DNA of 64,000 bases from Thecaphora thlaspeos (lineage: Eukaryota; Basidiomycota; Ustilaginomycetes; Urocystidales; Glomosporiaceae), in assembly GCA_900291925.1 (NCBI GenBank), contig UWYS01000009.1, positions 248,001-312,000 on the forward strand, given 5' to 3'. The position numbers were made by a program, and so were the translations under genes. Below are positions 41,524 through 55,192 of this stretch, piece after piece. Below the pieces are notes generated by a model that was given only the letters and a program-made list of their open reading frames with translations, had not been told where the DNA came from and ran no database searches. The stretch's first letter is position 1; every line of letters starts with the position of its first letter.

Positions 41524-44458
41524 ATGACCTCGATCAGCAAAGGCACCTTCCAGGGCTACGTGTGAGTGCTCAGACCGGCACCAACGCACATGCGAGCTTC
41601 AACGCAACCTACTGACGCCAGCACGGCACTTGCGCTCGCGCCCTCCTTTCTCTTCTACCAGGTCTTCGACACAGGATGCCCTGCTCATCTTCGAAGCGGT
41701 TCGCCGAGGGATAATGCCGAAGATCACCCGCCGTCTCCGCGAGGACGAGAGGGGCCTCATCAAGAGCGGCACGGTCTTCGTCTTCGACGAGCGAGAATCC
41801 GGCATCAAGAGGTGGACCGACGGCCTCCTCTGGAGCCCCAGCAGGATCCTCATGAACTTCCTGGTGGGTTTGAAGTGGCCGCAGGCCTGACATGAAGAAG
41901 GAACCGTCTCACCGGTTGCCTACGCAGCCTGTCGAGCGGTCCGAGGTTAGACCAGCTCCATCATCTGTTAATCGCTAAAACATCGCTCGCCATTCTTGGC
42001 TCGTTCCTGACCTTCCCTTCGGCCTCGGTGCTCCGCCCTCATTGCCTCTGACCATGTTCGCACAGGTCTATCGCCAGATCGACCGGAAGTCGGTACGGCC
42101 GTCTCCAGACCAGCCGGCGTTTGCCACATCGCAGCCAGGCTTTCCGCTCCCTAGCGTTCCGATAGAGTCGCCTGTGACCACGATCTCGCAAAGCAACGGG
42201 ATGCGAGGCTTCGGAATGAGTCATTCCGGCAGCCTCGAGGAAGCCGGCATGGTCGGCTCGCTCGGCGCCTACGGCTCGAATGGCGGGGCTTCGACATCAT
42301 CGTCGTTCGGCGGCCTTTACCATGATCCCAGCAGCACCCTCTCTTCCTCTTCCCCCTCCATATACGGACAGCAGGCGTCCATGCACGGGCAGACAGCGGC
42401 GGGCATGGTCGTACCGGCTGCGTCGGCATCGACGTCGGCCTCGGCCACGACACGCAAGGACAACGAGCTGGAGCGGAGCCTCGTCGGCAGCCTCACGAGC
42501 AGCTATCCCTTTCTCAAGGACGGTCTATGCAAGAAGGTGCGTGTCAGCACGAGGAAGATAGAGAGGGAGCTAACGTTGGCCACCAACCTTGGGACCCTCG
42601 CCGCACCTGAGTCTCGTACTGACCCTTGAAAGAAATCTTCCGGGAAATCTTCTCTCCGCGTCTGCAGACGATCTCGATCCAGGTGGAGGGCTCGACGCAG
42701 CACCTTATATCCTACTACACGGTGGAGGACGTCCGCTCCGGAAGGCTCCGAACCCCTTCCTCGCTGCCCGAGATCGCCGCCCTGTGCATCTCGCCGATCT
42801 TCCTGAACAAGTCCAACTTCCGCAACCCGCCGCACATCGAGTACGGTCCCGATGGCATCCCCAGGTACCGCGGCGATGTCGTCGAGGGCGCGTCGGGCCG
42901 GTTCCCTGGCCATCACTCTGGCAGCGAAGGGACGTCGTCCGGAAGCGATTCCCGGGACGCCAAGAACCTCCACAGCCCGGGCAGCGCGATGGTGCTCTAC
43001 TCACCCTCGATAGCGCCCGATGGGTCACACATCGATCCCTACTTTCGTCACGCCCACCAGATCGGCGGCTCTGGTTCCCTTGTGACAATGGCGTCGTCCT
43101 CCACGGGCGTCGACCCAGGTCCATCACCGAACCACCGGAGGTCTTCCGACGCGCAGCTTCGCCGCAGCACCAGCAGATATGAACCTTATTCCGTTGCCAG
43201 CCACTACGGTCACAACAACACAGCCGGATCGCCCTACTTTAGTCCGACCGCGACGCCCTACTTTCAGTCGCCGGGTCACCTGGGCTCGACGGCCCTCAGC
43301 CGCAAGAGCTCCAATGCTTCGGTCTCGGCGCGCAGCTGGACCGTGTCCAATCCGGGGCAGTCGTCCAGCTCTGGCCCGGCGGTGACGCCATTGACGTACC
43401 CGATGCACACCGTCGGACAAGGCGCGTCATTGTTCGCCTCGGCCCACGGCGATCCCGCCAACGTCTACGAAGCCGCATCATCATCCGAGTCGCTGTATGC
43501 GCTGACTTCAGGCGGTGGAGGAGGAAGAGGCGCTGGATCGTCACTACAGCACTCGTCGTTGGCGTCATTGTCATCATCGACAGCCTTATTTCCGTTGCGC
43601 CTGGCGCAGACGTACCAATCCGATGGGACGGCTCTTTCTGCAATGGGTCAGCCCCCGTCGATCAAGACGGAACCGGCGGCAAACAGCGGCCAGATGGCGC
43701 TCAACTTCAACCGCCCGTACCGGGGCAGCTGGGACTCGAACCAGCTCGCTGCCGCAACGGACGGCTTTCAGGATGCCCACCCTCCGTCCTCCACCAGCCA
43801 AGGCTTGACTGCGCTCTCGCTGTACTCGCAAAGCGGCCTAGGCGGCTCGCGCATCGCCAGCGAGGAGGCGCAACCGTCGCCGCCGCCAACCAGCTCGTCG
43901 TACAGCAGCCACCATTCCTTTGCGGGGCAGGCCAACTCTCATGCGCCCCTGCCTGCTCTACCCTCCACGCTCGAGACGTCCTTCTCCGGCCGAAGTCACG
44001 GCGAGAGACTGGCGCACGCCCTCGACGATCAAAGGAAGCCGTCGAGCAGCTTCGTGTCGAGCTATCACATGCCGCCACCGTCTGCGCCGACCGCGAGGTG
44101 GCAGGCCGCACAGAACCACTTCGACCCCAGCCACGGCGGAGGGATGTCATCGCAGGGCGTGGCTGGAAGGAATGACCTCGGCGAGGCTGCGCAGACCGTA
44201 CCTGGTTTTGGTTTCCAGGCTGACTCGATTAGGCCGCAACAGTCCTTCTGGTCGCACGACTCCGGGATAGACGCCGCCGCCATCAAGCGCGAAGACCTCT
44301 GGGACATCGGCAGCGACTCGACGACCCCGGCACGATTACGGACCGACGCCCAAGAGGCACTCAAGTCTCAGCAAAAGCGGAACGACACCGATGCGGGCGC
44401 GTCGGAGTCCAGAGATGTCGGTCTCGAGAGGGTCGTCCTCACAAAGCCGGCGGTGTGA
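41524..44458 (+). CDS. WOPR-domain transcriptional regulator (Gti1/Pac2/Wor1/Ros1 family)
   Basis: Exons 41524..41561, 41662..41863, 42066..42536 and 42668..44458, all in phase, 833 residues. The WOPR domain is split by introns as usual: WOPRa is GTFQGYV, SSTQDALLIFEAVRRG, GLIKSGTVFVFDE, RWTDGLLWSPSRILMNFL and VYRQID; after a Ser-rich insert of about 120 residues, WOPRb is SYPFLKDGLCKKTISIQV, HLISYYTVEDV and SGRLRTPSSLPEI. The rest is Ser/Gly/Pro/Gln low complexity. WOPR proteins bind DNA and act as master switches for morphology or sporulation (Wor1 in Candida, Ryp1 in Histoplasma, Ros1 in Ustilago). Which paralogue this is cannot be settled here; the long upstream region favours the Ros1/Wor1-like class. 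Confidence 0.93.
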
Positions 44459-45791
44459 CCGTCGCAAGACGCGCGGCGCGGCGAGAGAACGCCCTTGCGT
44501 TGCAAGCTGCGTTGGTCATCCTTCGCAGGCTCAAAGTCGTGTCCCGTACGCTGTCGCTCTCACTACAGGCACCAGCCAGACGGCATTTCGCAAGAACCAC
44601 GGCACACCGCCCTCGCCCCGGCTCGACAAACCGGACCGCCACCCTTCACCGCACCGCAATGCACCACGCCGGGATGCGGCAGCCTTCCGGGCGATGGTGA
44701 CGCCGCACACGCTGCTGAGCCGGCAGCGGCAGTATCCATATCAATTTCCTCCGCGCCCTGCGAACGAGACGGACATCACTTGGCTCAATTGCAACTTTCG
44801 GTCGCGGGGACCTCTCGCATCTTGTCCGCCTTGATCTCTCTCCCACATACCTACACCAGTCGCGACGTATACACGCCCTCCTCCTTGCACCCTTCTCTCC
44901 CCCTCTCTCCCTCTCCTTCCGTCTCTCTGACTCCCTTGAGCTCCGCTTTCCGACCGTGCCTACCCGTGCCTCGCATCTGCTTTCCGATCATGCCTACCCA
45001 TGCCTCACATCTGCCGGCATCCATCCCTGGGTTGGCGGGCAGCGCGCAGAGTGGTGCATGCGGCTGTAGCCACCCTGACACGGTCTGCTCGCTTCCTCCC
45101 AACTCTGCCTCTCCAACACGTCACCTGTCTGTACCTTGCGATGGCTGCTACTTGTCGCCATAGAACGTCCTCTCGTAGATCGCGCCCACCGACACGACCA
45201 CCACGATCGCCACCCGCTCCTGCTGCCGCGACTGCTCCTCGTCGTCCTCCCGATGCACTATCTGCGTTGCTGAAGTCACTGTCGTTGCCTCCCGTCTATG
45301 GGCCGCTGTAGCTAAGAAGGCCCACCGCCGTCTGTATCGTCACGAAAAAAAAAAAAGCTTGCCTAAGGGAAGTCGACTGGATCGATCCTGCTCCTCTGTC
45401 TCTGTGTAGCGTGCAGAGAGTCTGCAACAGAGACTGAGCCTGCTCGTGTGCGGAGGGAAGGGCGAGGAGGCGCCGTGCGAGAGGCCTCTTCAGCGCAGCA
45501 CCCACTGCGGGGTGGTCGTCGAGTCGGGTCGGATCCGGAGTCCTTTTGGAAAATATCCGCCTCTGCTTGCGGACGCCGGCCTCATCTCCCCGTCCTCCCA
45601 CGATCGTTTTGCATCCATCCTAGTCACGTCCGCACCGACCACGGCCTATTCACGACTTTCCACCTTCCGAAGAGCAGTCAGCAGCAGCATTCACGGCGTT
45701 GAGCTCCGTCATACACGTCCCCTCGGGCTCTTCCGCCCACCCATCGGCCCGACAGCCGGGTCGTGTCCCCGGCATCGACGGACCCGTCGAC
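44459..45791. other. Intergenic between WOPR gene and EAF1
   Basis: 1.3 kb without a supported gene. The second half is C/T-rich with an A-run near 45345..45356, consistent with the EAF1 promoter and leader. Confidence 0.5.
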
Positions 45792-48700
45792 ATGGCTCCA
45801 CCGCCGCCTCCGCCATCGCAGCCGGGTCGGCCGATCCAGGCGCCTCCAGCCTCAGCGGTATCGCTACTGCAGCTCGGTACATCCGACGCATCGGCGACCG
45901 CACAGACTGGCCAGGCGCAGCGCTCACATTCGCAATCACAGCCGCAGCCCCAAACACAGCCACAGCCTCAGCCTCAGCCTCAGCCTTCAATTCAGCTGCA
46001 TCCGCCCTCGCAACCAACGCCACAGCCGCCTGCGCCTCCGTCGTCGTCATCGATCCCGAAAATTTCGGCAGCAACGAACCCGACAGCAACAGCGCCGACA
46101 GCATTTGCACCTCCCCAGGCGGCACTACCACCATCGCCGCTGCCAGTGCCGCCGTCCCAGACGTCGCTGCCACCGCCGCAGTCGCAGCAGCAGCAGCACA
46201 CGCCGCACCTCCAGAGCCTGCAGTCCCAGCATGCGACCGTCACACATCCCGCCTTGATCGCCGCAGCGACTGCCATCGCAATGTCGGCCACCTCGCTCGA
46301 CCCAAACGACTGGAACGCGCTCGCCTCGACCAGCATGGTCACCCTCGAGGACCTCCGAGATGCCTTCGTAGAGCAGAAGCAGAAGCAGATCCGCGAGCTG
46401 CAGGAGGCTCACATTGAAGAGCTTCGCGAGCTCCTCTTCATGTCGGAGTCGTACGACAGGGACGACGTACCAGGCTGCCCTGCTAAGCTGCCAAAAGGCT
46501 CCCTTGCCCTGGCGGCGGACGATTCGAGACAGTCCGTGGTCGCCTTCCTCCGCACCTACCGGCTTTCTCAGAACGACGACGCCGAATCGATACGGCAGCA
46601 CGATCTTTTCCAGCCCCGGAACCTGCGCGAAAAGCTCGCCAAAGAGCTCGGGACCGCGCCTGTCGAGCTCGCTCCGCCGCCGACACCTTCGACGTCGGCA
46701 TCGATGGCCTCGGCCCTCGAGGCGCACCGCGAGCGGGAGCGGCAGAGGGAGCAAGAGCAGCTCTCGAAAGCGGCTGCGCTCCGCAGCGCCGCTGTCGCCA
46801 AGGCGGCATCGGTGGTCCAGACGAGAGCCAAAGCGGTGGGTGCCTCGAGCATCCGGCCACTGACCGTCGCCAGGTCCGGCTCCCTACAGGCACAGCTGCA
46901 GGCCTCCCTCGGACTTCAGCCCGGACCCGTCGGCACAACCACGCTCGCCGATCCACTGCCTCCTGCACCTAAAGCGGCATCGATCTCGTCGCTAATCGAG
47001 GCCGCATCCAAAGCCGTTGCGACGCCTGACGGCAGCCTCACACAGCCCGGCTCCGTCGCTGCCGCTGCCGCTGCAGCCGCAGCACAAGGTCCGCAGGCCC
47101 TCTTGTCGCTATCGCAGTCCGCTGCCAAGAGCTTCCAGACGGCGACGACGGCGCCTGTAAGCCCGTCGAAAGCGGGCCCGAAGCTAGAAGCATCTCTTCA
47201 AACGCCGACGCCGACGCCGACGAAGAAGCCGGCCGCGTCAGGCGCACTGGCGAAGGCGGTCTCACCGGCACCTGGACTGCTGCCGCCGGTCGCGGGCGAT
47301 GGTCCCGGTCTCCGCTTGCCGCCTTCGCCGGCGGCGGTTCCTGTCGTCCCAGACCTGGCCGACATCGCGCCCCTCCACCCGACACTGCAGGCCCTTGCGC
47401 CGAACCCTCTCTCCGTCACCTATGCGGCATCGCTCAGACCGCTGCCGCCGGACCCAACCCGCAGGATCACTGGCGGCGGCGTGGGCGGAGGTGCGATCCA
47501 TCATCGGACCGGACGCAAGGTACCGCACCCCGGGACCGCTCACGGCGTCGTCGGGGGACCGGGCGCGCTGAGCGCAGGGGCCGTCGGAGGTTTCCGCTCT
47601 GCCATCGGCATCGGTCCCGCTGGCTCGGGACAAACGGATCTGTGGCGCTGGTACGTTCGCGCTCGGGCGAGCCCGGGCGCCGGCATGGTGGGCAAGGCGG
47701 ACAAGTGCCTGATGACGAGCGACTGGAAGGTCGCCTTCACCGAGCAGAGGTTCGTCCAGGCCATAGCGCGGATTGAGAAGCTTAAGGCCCAGGGCGAGTG
47801 GAGCTTCCGCCAGCCAAAGAAGCAGAAGGGCCCAGTGGTGCACAAGTCACACTGGGACCACCTATTGGAAGAGGTAAAGTGGTTGCAGACCGACTTCAGG
47901 GAGGAGAGGCGATGGAAGCTGGCAGTCGCCTTCCAGCTGGCGCACGAGATTGCGGCCTGGCACAGGGCGAGAACGCACGCCGAGCGCGCCGCCTTCTGCA
48001 TCGTCGCAAGGGGTCCTCGGAAACATGCCACCTGGCCTGCAACGGTGGAAAGCTCGCAGGCTGACGCGTCTCGTCATTCTGCAGCCGCTGCGCCGGATCA
48101 TGGGCAAGAGGATATTGAGATGGCTCAAGCTGTGCAGCGATCCGGGACAACAATGGAAAAGGCAGCTGCGCATGGAGAGCCAGGCGCCCCGCACGTCTTC
48201 TTCGAAGAAGGCGGCGACGACAACGACGGCGTCATCGGCGACGATACGGTCATCGTCGCGGCCGTCGCCGAGGCGGTGGAGGAGACCGACGCAGTGATGG
48301 CGGACGCCGATTCGGACGGGGAGGGCGACATGGATGCGGAGGGTGAAGACGATGATGCCGACGCCGAGGGCGACGGCGAAGACGAAGGCAAAGCCTCGGC
48401 AGCCGACGCCGTCACTGGCGAACCCTCGAGGCCGCCACGCGTCGAGATTGTCGACGAGCCGAGGGCGCCTCCGCCGCTGATGCCCGCTCTCACTGCCGAT
48501 GCGACCATGCCCACTGCAGCTGCCGCGGCGGCGGAGGCGGCGCCAACGATTGCCGACGTCAGCATCAACGGTGTCGACGGAGACCAGGTCTCCAAATCTG
48601 GCATAAGGGCCGAGGCACAGAGCAAGGACATCACCCTCGCTGCGGAACTCCCCGCTCAGCTCGTCACCACGCTTCGAGCGCCCATCTTCTCGATGAACAT

Positions 48701-51222
48701 CGGCGCGACCATCGTGTCTCCGACTGCCCTTCTCGAGTCGCTGGATCCGGAGGCTGCGGCTGCCATGTTGGGGATCGAAGTCGCCGACCTGCCCTCGGCA
48801 GTGCAGTCGTTCGAGCCCGAAGAGCTTACTTTCAGCAAAATGTTCCCCGAGCTTCCGCTGTACGGCGGCCCTCTAGCTCCCGATGCCTCGACAAAGAGCG
48901 ACCGACGCTGGGACGAAGGCAGCCTCAACCAGCCTCCGAGGCTTACTCACGTCACCAAGTTGCTCGACTCCAAACCGCTCCTGGTCAGCACGCTCGAGCC
49001 CTCGAAGAATCGCGCGCAGGGCAAGTGGATCGACGACAGCGACTGGATCATCGCCGCTGAGCAGTCCGATCCCCTGCGCGGCATGCCCGACGGGATGGAC
49101 CAGATGCCCGGAGCGCCAAACCTTCCGGGCTCGGTGCTTTTCGCCCGACGGTCGAGCAAGGCACTGCGAGAGCCGGCTTCGACTGCGACTGGCGTTCCTA
49201 CGCCGCCAGCGTCCCCCGACGCTAGAGCGGCGATGTTCATGTGGACACCCGAGGAGGATAGCTACCTGCTCGCCCTCGCCAAGCAGTACAACAGCAACTG
49301 GTCACTCGTGTCGGACCTTTTCAACTCAACACGGCTCACGATAGCGACGGACAAGCGCGAGCCATGGGACTGCTACGACCGCTGTAAGCGCATCCAGCAG
49401 GCGGCCGAGGAGGGCAAGCCTCCGCCCGGACCTCCACAGCTAGCGCCGCCGCCGTCGGCGGTGCCAGGATCAGGCTCCCTTGCCGACAAGGACAAGAAGG
49501 GCGGTGCAGCGGGCGCCGGTGCTGCGGACGACAAGGGCGCTGGAAAGGACGGCAGCCCGTCGACCACCGGCGGCGCCAATGCACTAGTCGCCAAGCGCGA
49601 TAAGATCAACAAGAAGCTTGGCACCAAGTACGACGGATCGAAGAAGAAGCTGCGGAGGGTCAACCTGATGGAGATGATGCGCAAATCGGCCAAGAAGCGG
49701 GAAGCCGGTAAGTATTCACAGCAAGCATCGCAGGCCAAGAAGGTTAATCTCAATTCCCACGAGACGCACGCCCAGATCAAGGCGGGACCGGTCGCGACGC
49801 CGCAGGCGCTCAGCGCTCTCAAAGCCGAAAGGGATCAGGCGGCACTTCGCCAGTACTACGAGCAGCAGCGGGCGCACCTTGCCTACCAACAGCAGCAGCA
49901 GCAGCAAAGGCTGTTGCAACAGCAGGCGCAAGCTCAAGCCCAGGCCCAGGCGCAAGCGCAAACCCAAAGGAACGTCGGCCCGCAGCCGGGTCAAGCGCCG
50001 TGCCTGCCTCAGCCACAGGGCCCAGTGCCGGCACAGCCGCAGCCGCAGCCGCAGCCGATGCAGCAACAGCAATCGCCGATTCCTCCGGTACAGGCGCAAC
50101 AACAGAAACAGCAGCAGCAGCAGTCGCCTGTAGTAGGACCGCCGCCGCAGGCGCAGCTTCAAGTGAACGCTCAGCAGCAGGCGCAGGCGAACCAACAGAT
50201 GCAGAATCTCTATGCTCAGATGCAGCAGCAACAGCAGCAACAACAGGTGCGCCCGCCGTCGATGGTCAACAACCTGCAGCTGCCGCGTCCGCCGCAGTTG
50301 AACCAGCAACAGCTGCAGCAGCTCACGCCTCAACAGCAACAGCAGTATCAGGCCCAGCTGGCCGCCGCCACTGCCGCGCAGCAGCAGCAACAGCTGTTGC
50401 GCAATCAGCACCAACTCTCGCAGCAGCAGGCCAAGGCGATGCAGTTCTCCGTCTCGCAGGCACAAGTGGCGTATCCGACGATGGCGGTCAACCACCAGGC
50501 CACCCAACAGGCACAGCGTCCGATGGCGACGCCGTCGCCGCTACCGCAACAGCAGGCGCAGGCGCAGGCTCAGATGCAACAACGCCAGCAGCAGCAGGTT
50601 CGGCCAGTACAGCAGCAGCAGCAACAGCAGGTACTGTCGCAAGGCGTCAATCAGCAAGCGCTGCAGTATGGCGGCATTCGACCGCTGGTAGGTACGCCTC
50701 GACCTCAGCAGGCGGTCGCTCAGCAACGCGCCATGAACTCGGCCAGCCCGTCGATGGGCCCAGCGGGTCCCGTGCAGGGCGGCGGCAACGCCGTACCGCC
50801 CGACATGCCTAGCACGATTCAGGCGTTGCAGCAGCAACTAGCAATCTCGTTGGCTACCTCGAACCTTAGCCAGGAGCAGGTGCGTTTCCTTGTCCCTCTC
50901 TCTCTCTTCCTGTCTTGTCCCGTCACTGAGCGCACGCCAAAAGGTCGGAGTAGTATGAACGCTAACTCGACCCCCTGCCTTTTGCGCTCGCAACGGTCGA
51001 ATGAAACAGATCAACGGCTTGGCGCTCCAACTCTACAAGCAAGCGCAGCAGCAGTACGGTCAGCAGAACCAGGGCCCGAGCCTGGGCCAGCAAAGGCCCG
51101 TCGGCATCAACTCACCGCAGACGCAGGTCCGGCCTCCGCCTCAGCAACAGCAGCCGCAGCAGCGCAACAACGGACAGCAGGGACAGGGACAGCAGGGCAA
51201 CATGCCGAGGAGTCAGGGTTGA
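45792..51222 (+). CDS. EAF1: NuA4 scaffold subunit Eaf1/Vid21
   Basis: Exons 45792..50879 and 51010..51222, 1766 residues. The start is the first ATG in the frame (MAPPPPPPS); the frame is open further upstream without an ATG, so a small 5' exon is possible. Residues 1-180 are Pro/Gln/Ser rich. A helical EQKQKQIRELQEAHIEELRE segment follows near 195-220. The HSA domain is near 680-730 (SHWDHLLEEVKWLQTDFREE, WKLAVAFQLAHEIAAWH), which binds actin and Arp4. An acidic Asp/Glu tract is near 830-880. The SANT/Myb domain is near 1147-1200 (WTPEEDSYLLALAKQYNSNW). The C-terminal 450 residues are a Gln-rich tail. HSA plus SANT plus poly-Gln is diagnostic for Vid21/Eaf1, the platform of the NuA4 histone acetyltransferase. 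Confidence 0.92.
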
Positions 51223-53594
51223 CGGTGCACAGCTGGAGAGCGGAGAATGAGGAAATGAGGAGACGAGGAGACGTGAGGTGGGAGGTTTGAGGTATTGATC
51301 GACCGAAGGGTGTGCTTATGTATCCGACAAGACAATAGGGTTATAGAAGGCCTTCCCAGGCTAGCCGCCAGACCTTGGACATACATGCGAACGCATCTTC
51401 TTCCTGACCGCCGTAGATATCGAGAGTGCCAAGAGGACATCCAACTAGAAGCCCGCGCTGCAATGCCCAACGAGCGATGTTACCTCACCGCCACTCGCAT
51501 CTGCCTACTTACCGTCGTGCCTCGACGCCGGGACCCAAGTAAAGCATGCGCGCAAGGATCCAAACCGGAAAAGAGAGAGGGTAGAGAGACCGACGCAAGA
51601 GTAAGCCCCGTTGAGTTGCCGTTGCCCCGGTCGATGACCGAGGCACCGGTGACCGCATGACTATCAGCTTCCCTCCCTAGCAAAAGGGAGGAAAAGAATG
51701 ACAAACGAAATCGGAGCATCTCGTCTCGTCAAAAGACGAGGTAAAAGGGGGTGTGGGGCGCCGAGAAGAAGGTCTACCTGCGGGTGATCGCAACGTCGTC
51801 CAGACGAAGGAAGGGAGAGAGAAGGATCGAGAAGCGGTGACGAGGCTCGTATCTTTGCCTTTGCCTCCGACTCACTCGACCGCCGCTCTCGCCCTCACCC
51901 GGCTCGTCGAACGGCGAAGGACACCTGGATACAGCATGGCCTCGCACCTCGACTGGGAGTAGGTACAGTCGTGTAATGATCGCGGTAGGACTCAAACGAG
52001 ATAGACAGGCGAGGCTGGGAGTGTCTCCTCAAAGTGCTGCGTCTCGTACGCCGGCCCGGGTGCTTTGGAAGGGGTAAGGCCATGCAGAAGAGGAAGAAGA
52101 GAGACGATGACCGAAGGGCGGGTAAGACGACGTCAAGCCTGAACCCATCCGGAAATAGGGGAACGTCGTACCAGCCTCGACCTCGTGCTGCGCCTAGACG
52201 CAACCCGACTAATGATCGTCTCGCCATGGTTCCTCCTCCTCGACTGTAGGCCTCCGCCCGTCGTGCGTTCCCCGAGACGGCTCCAAGACTGCTGCACTAC
52301 CGAGTCAAACGACGAGACCAAGCCTTGCAAGTCCACCTCTCGCCCATATGTGCATCCACCTCTGCTCACAGCAACACCGAGCACCACGGAGACGATCTGC
52401 GAACGAAGGAGGAGCAAAGGAAAGAAGCAAGATGCCCAAAGTAACGGGGGACGGGACCGGCTCGGGATATCAAACCGTACCATTATGGTGACGGTCGCTT
52501 TCCGCATTGTTCGAGTCTCCAGATCCCGTAAAAAACCCTTTTTGGACAGATCTTTGCTCTCCCTGTAGGCGCTCCCTTCTCGATCGTCCCGGATTTGATA
52601 CCGCGGCAGCCCGCCATCCTCAACTCCGAGGAGATAGAGGGAGGCGATGGAGACAGAGGCTTGCTAACTGTGTTGACCTATCCGTAGAAAAGTGAAAGAA
52701 GATGTGTCCGGGGACTTTCCCTACAGCGTGTCCTCGCCCCCCTCGAGAGGGGAGGAGAAAGGGCTGCAATATGGTTAAGCGGTCCTTTGCGGGTCTCTCT
52801 AGGTTTTCTCCAGTGTTCCGGGATGGAGTGGTCGCCCATGCTTTCGAGAATCTGGCGTCGATCAAGACGAAGGGTAGGAGAGGATTGACGGCGTGTTGTG
52901 ACGTCGTCTGGACGAATGCAGCCGAGATCCGTTCCTTGCTCGTCCGAGTCGACCTAGGGTCCCGGAAGACGCAAGAGGTTGATGGACGGAAGAGGCGGGC
53001 CCGGTGCGGGAAGGAAGGGACAAGGTCGAAGGTCTGGTCCGTCGGAGCGACTGGATGCCAACAGGCCGCAAGTTGCCGTCAAGAGCCGGAGCTCCTCGAT
53101 CCCCGTCCCAATGTGCGTAGAAAATGGCGTTTGTGTTGATGGTGGTGTGAGAAGAAGAAACGCTGCCCATCGTTGGAGGGCTTTTGTGGGCTCAGCTGGA
53201 GAAAAAAAGGAAGAAAAAAACGCGGTGCTCGCTTTTCGGACTCGATCACCGGATCCGTGCTTTGTTACTCCACCTGCGAGGCCGAGGGGTGGGGCGTGCT
53301 CTGGCCGAGAACCGTAGGGTCGGCAACGCACAGACGGGGCAGAGGCAGCCAAGCCTCGGGTCATCCGACGACCACGGCACCCACTCCGCTCCACCTATCT
53401 GTTGGCCAGTCTCTCTCCCGCTATCTCTCAGATTCTCTCTCTCGCCCGCTTTCGCTTTTTCCGCTCTAGCCACCGTCTTCGCCACACCCTCTCCTTCTCC
53501 TTATCAGCTGACTCATCTGTTCAGTCGGACCAGCCCCGAGCCAAGCCCCAAAAAGCAGCCCACACCGCACCCTCCGGCCCTCTCGCGACGCAGC
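51223..53594. other. 2.4-kb region with no recognised gene
   Basis: Frames on both strands are short and Arg/Ser-rich, without domains, signal peptides or consistent splice-linked coding. A small hairpin (CTCGTC ... GACGAG around 51720..51742) follows EAF1 by 0.5 kb. The last 400 bp contain the C/T-rich SNX3 leader. An uncharacterised ncRNA cannot be excluded. Confidence 0.45.
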
Positions 53595-54794
53595 ATGGCC
53601 TTCTACGAGTCCGCCGGCCCGCTCTCGCCCAGCTACAACGCTACCTCAGCTTGGGGCGGCAACGAAAACACGGACGATGACCCCTGGGCCCAGCCCATCG
53701 CCTCATCGTCCTCCGCCTCTGCCGCAACCATGGCCGCCGGCGCCGGCGCTGGTGCTGACGCTTACGGCGCTCGTTCACCACCGGGCGGCTTCACGCCCCA
53801 GCATAACCAGCAGCAGGCCTATCAGAGCTCGTACTTCGGCAGCTCGCCCCCGTCAGACAGCGCTGCTGATGGTAGAGGAAACGGACATGGGCCCTCTTCG
53901 CGCCTGAACGCCCCTCGAGCTGGCGCCGACGTTGGCGGCGCAGCCTATCAGCCGACGAGCGCCTTCGGACAGGCCGAACCGCAAGCCTCTTTCGGAACAC
54001 AGCCCGCACAGCAGTCAGCACAACAGCCTTACCAGCAAGCCGCTGCCTCATCCTCCGCCCCGGTTTCTCCGCCGCAGCAGTACCAGCCTCAGCAAGCTGA
54101 GCAGGAGCAATCGAGAGCGCAACCACAGCATCCGCCGCCACAGAGTCAGCCGCAGTCGTCCTTCCCGTCGCAGGCGCAGTATCAGCAGTACGCACAGACG
54201 GCCCAGGCGCAACCCTCCGCCTTGCGTTTTCAGTCCCACACCCCCTCTACGCTTCTCCCCTCTGAGCCCGTCGGCCTCCACGGCACCGCGCCACGCCAGC
54301 TAGCGCCCGGCTACCCTCTTCCCGCCTCCAACTACGCCGTCCCCGCCTACTCGCCCTTCGCCCGCGTCGACAGCCTCAACCAGCGCCGCGAAGCCCCGGA
54401 AGACATGTACGGCATCCCGGAAAACTTCCTCGAGGTCGAGGTGCGCAACCCCATGACGCACGGGTACGGCCGCAAGATGTACACCGACTACGAGATCGTG
54501 ACGCGCACAAACATCCCTGCCTTCAAGATCCGTTATTCGTCCGTCCGTCGCAGGTACTCGGACTTTGAGCACTTCCGCGACATTCTCGAGCGCGAATCGA
54601 CTCGAGTCAACATCCCTCCGCTCCCCGGAAAGGTGTTTACCAACCGCTTCACCGATGAGGTCATCGAGCTCAGGAGGGAAGGGCTCGAGAGGTTCTTGCA
54701 GGTCGTCGCGGGGCACCCGCTCCTTCAGACCGGAAGCAAGGTCATGGCGGCCTTCCTCCAGGACAGCGGATGGAGCAAGGATCAGTGGCTCTAG
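53595..54794 (+). CDS. SNX3: Sorting nexin-3 (PX domain) with long Q-rich N-terminus
   Basis: A single-exon frame of 399 residues from ATG 53595 ([12 protein letters not shown]). The frame is open further upstream, but that part overlaps C/T-rich leader. Residues about 275-395 match Snx3/Grd19 closely: [45 protein letters not shown] (the PtdIns3P-binding Arg/Tyr), [22 protein letters not shown] and [17 protein letters not shown]. Snx3 binds PtdIns3P on endosomes and works with retromer in retrieval to the Golgi. Known Snx3 proteins are about 160 residues; here about 260 residues of Gln/Pro/Ser/Ala sequence precede the domain in the same exon. Confidence 0.93.
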   Translation: MAFYESAGPLSPSYNATSAWGGNENTDDDPWAQPIASSSSASAATMAAGAGAGADAYGARSPPGGFTPQHNQQQAYQSSYFGSSPPSDSAADGRGNGHGPSSRLNAPRAGADVGGAAYQPTSAFGQAEPQASFGTQPAQQSAQQPYQQAAASSSAPVSPPQQYQPQQAEQEQSRAQPQHPPPQSQPQSSFPSQAQYQQYAQTAQAQPSALRFQSHTPSTLLPSEPVGLHGTAPRQLAPGYPLPASNYAVPAYSPFARVDSLNQRREAPEDMYGIPENFLEVEVRNPMTHGYGRKMYTDYEIVTRTNIPAFKIRYSSVRRRYSDFEHFRDILERESTRVNIPPLPGKVFTNRFTDEVIELRREGLERFLQVVAGHPLLQTGSKVMAAFLQDSGWSKDQWL

Positions 54795-55192
54795 GTCGCG
54801 GTGGCAGGAGCCGGAGCGACCCTAGGCTCGCCGACACAATGAAGCTGCCCGCCGGTGACGCTTCGAAGGAGATCAGCTCGACACCTAGTCCCCGCTCCAA
54901 TCGAACCAAATCTCTACCGCTTCCTCCCTGCCCCTTGGATCCTTTTGCCCTTACGCTGTCGCCCTGCACTCAGACACATGCGAGACCTCTTCGTCGTTGT
55001 CTCAACCCGTCTCTCGCTCTCCCTCACACACATCACATCCCCCATGCATTGTAAACAGCCAAGCAAGCAAGCGAACAGGTCACTCTGGCGGCGCCTGGAT
55101 CTGTTGTATTCCCACACCTTTCCTCGTTCCCCGATCTCCCACCTCAAAGGATTGCTCGTGTAGTCCCGCGCTTACCGCTACCACTCTGCCTT
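54795..55192. other. Convergent 3' flanks of SNX3 and the ATRIP-like gene
   Basis: About 400 bp between two stop codons; no other feature seen. Confidence 0.4.
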
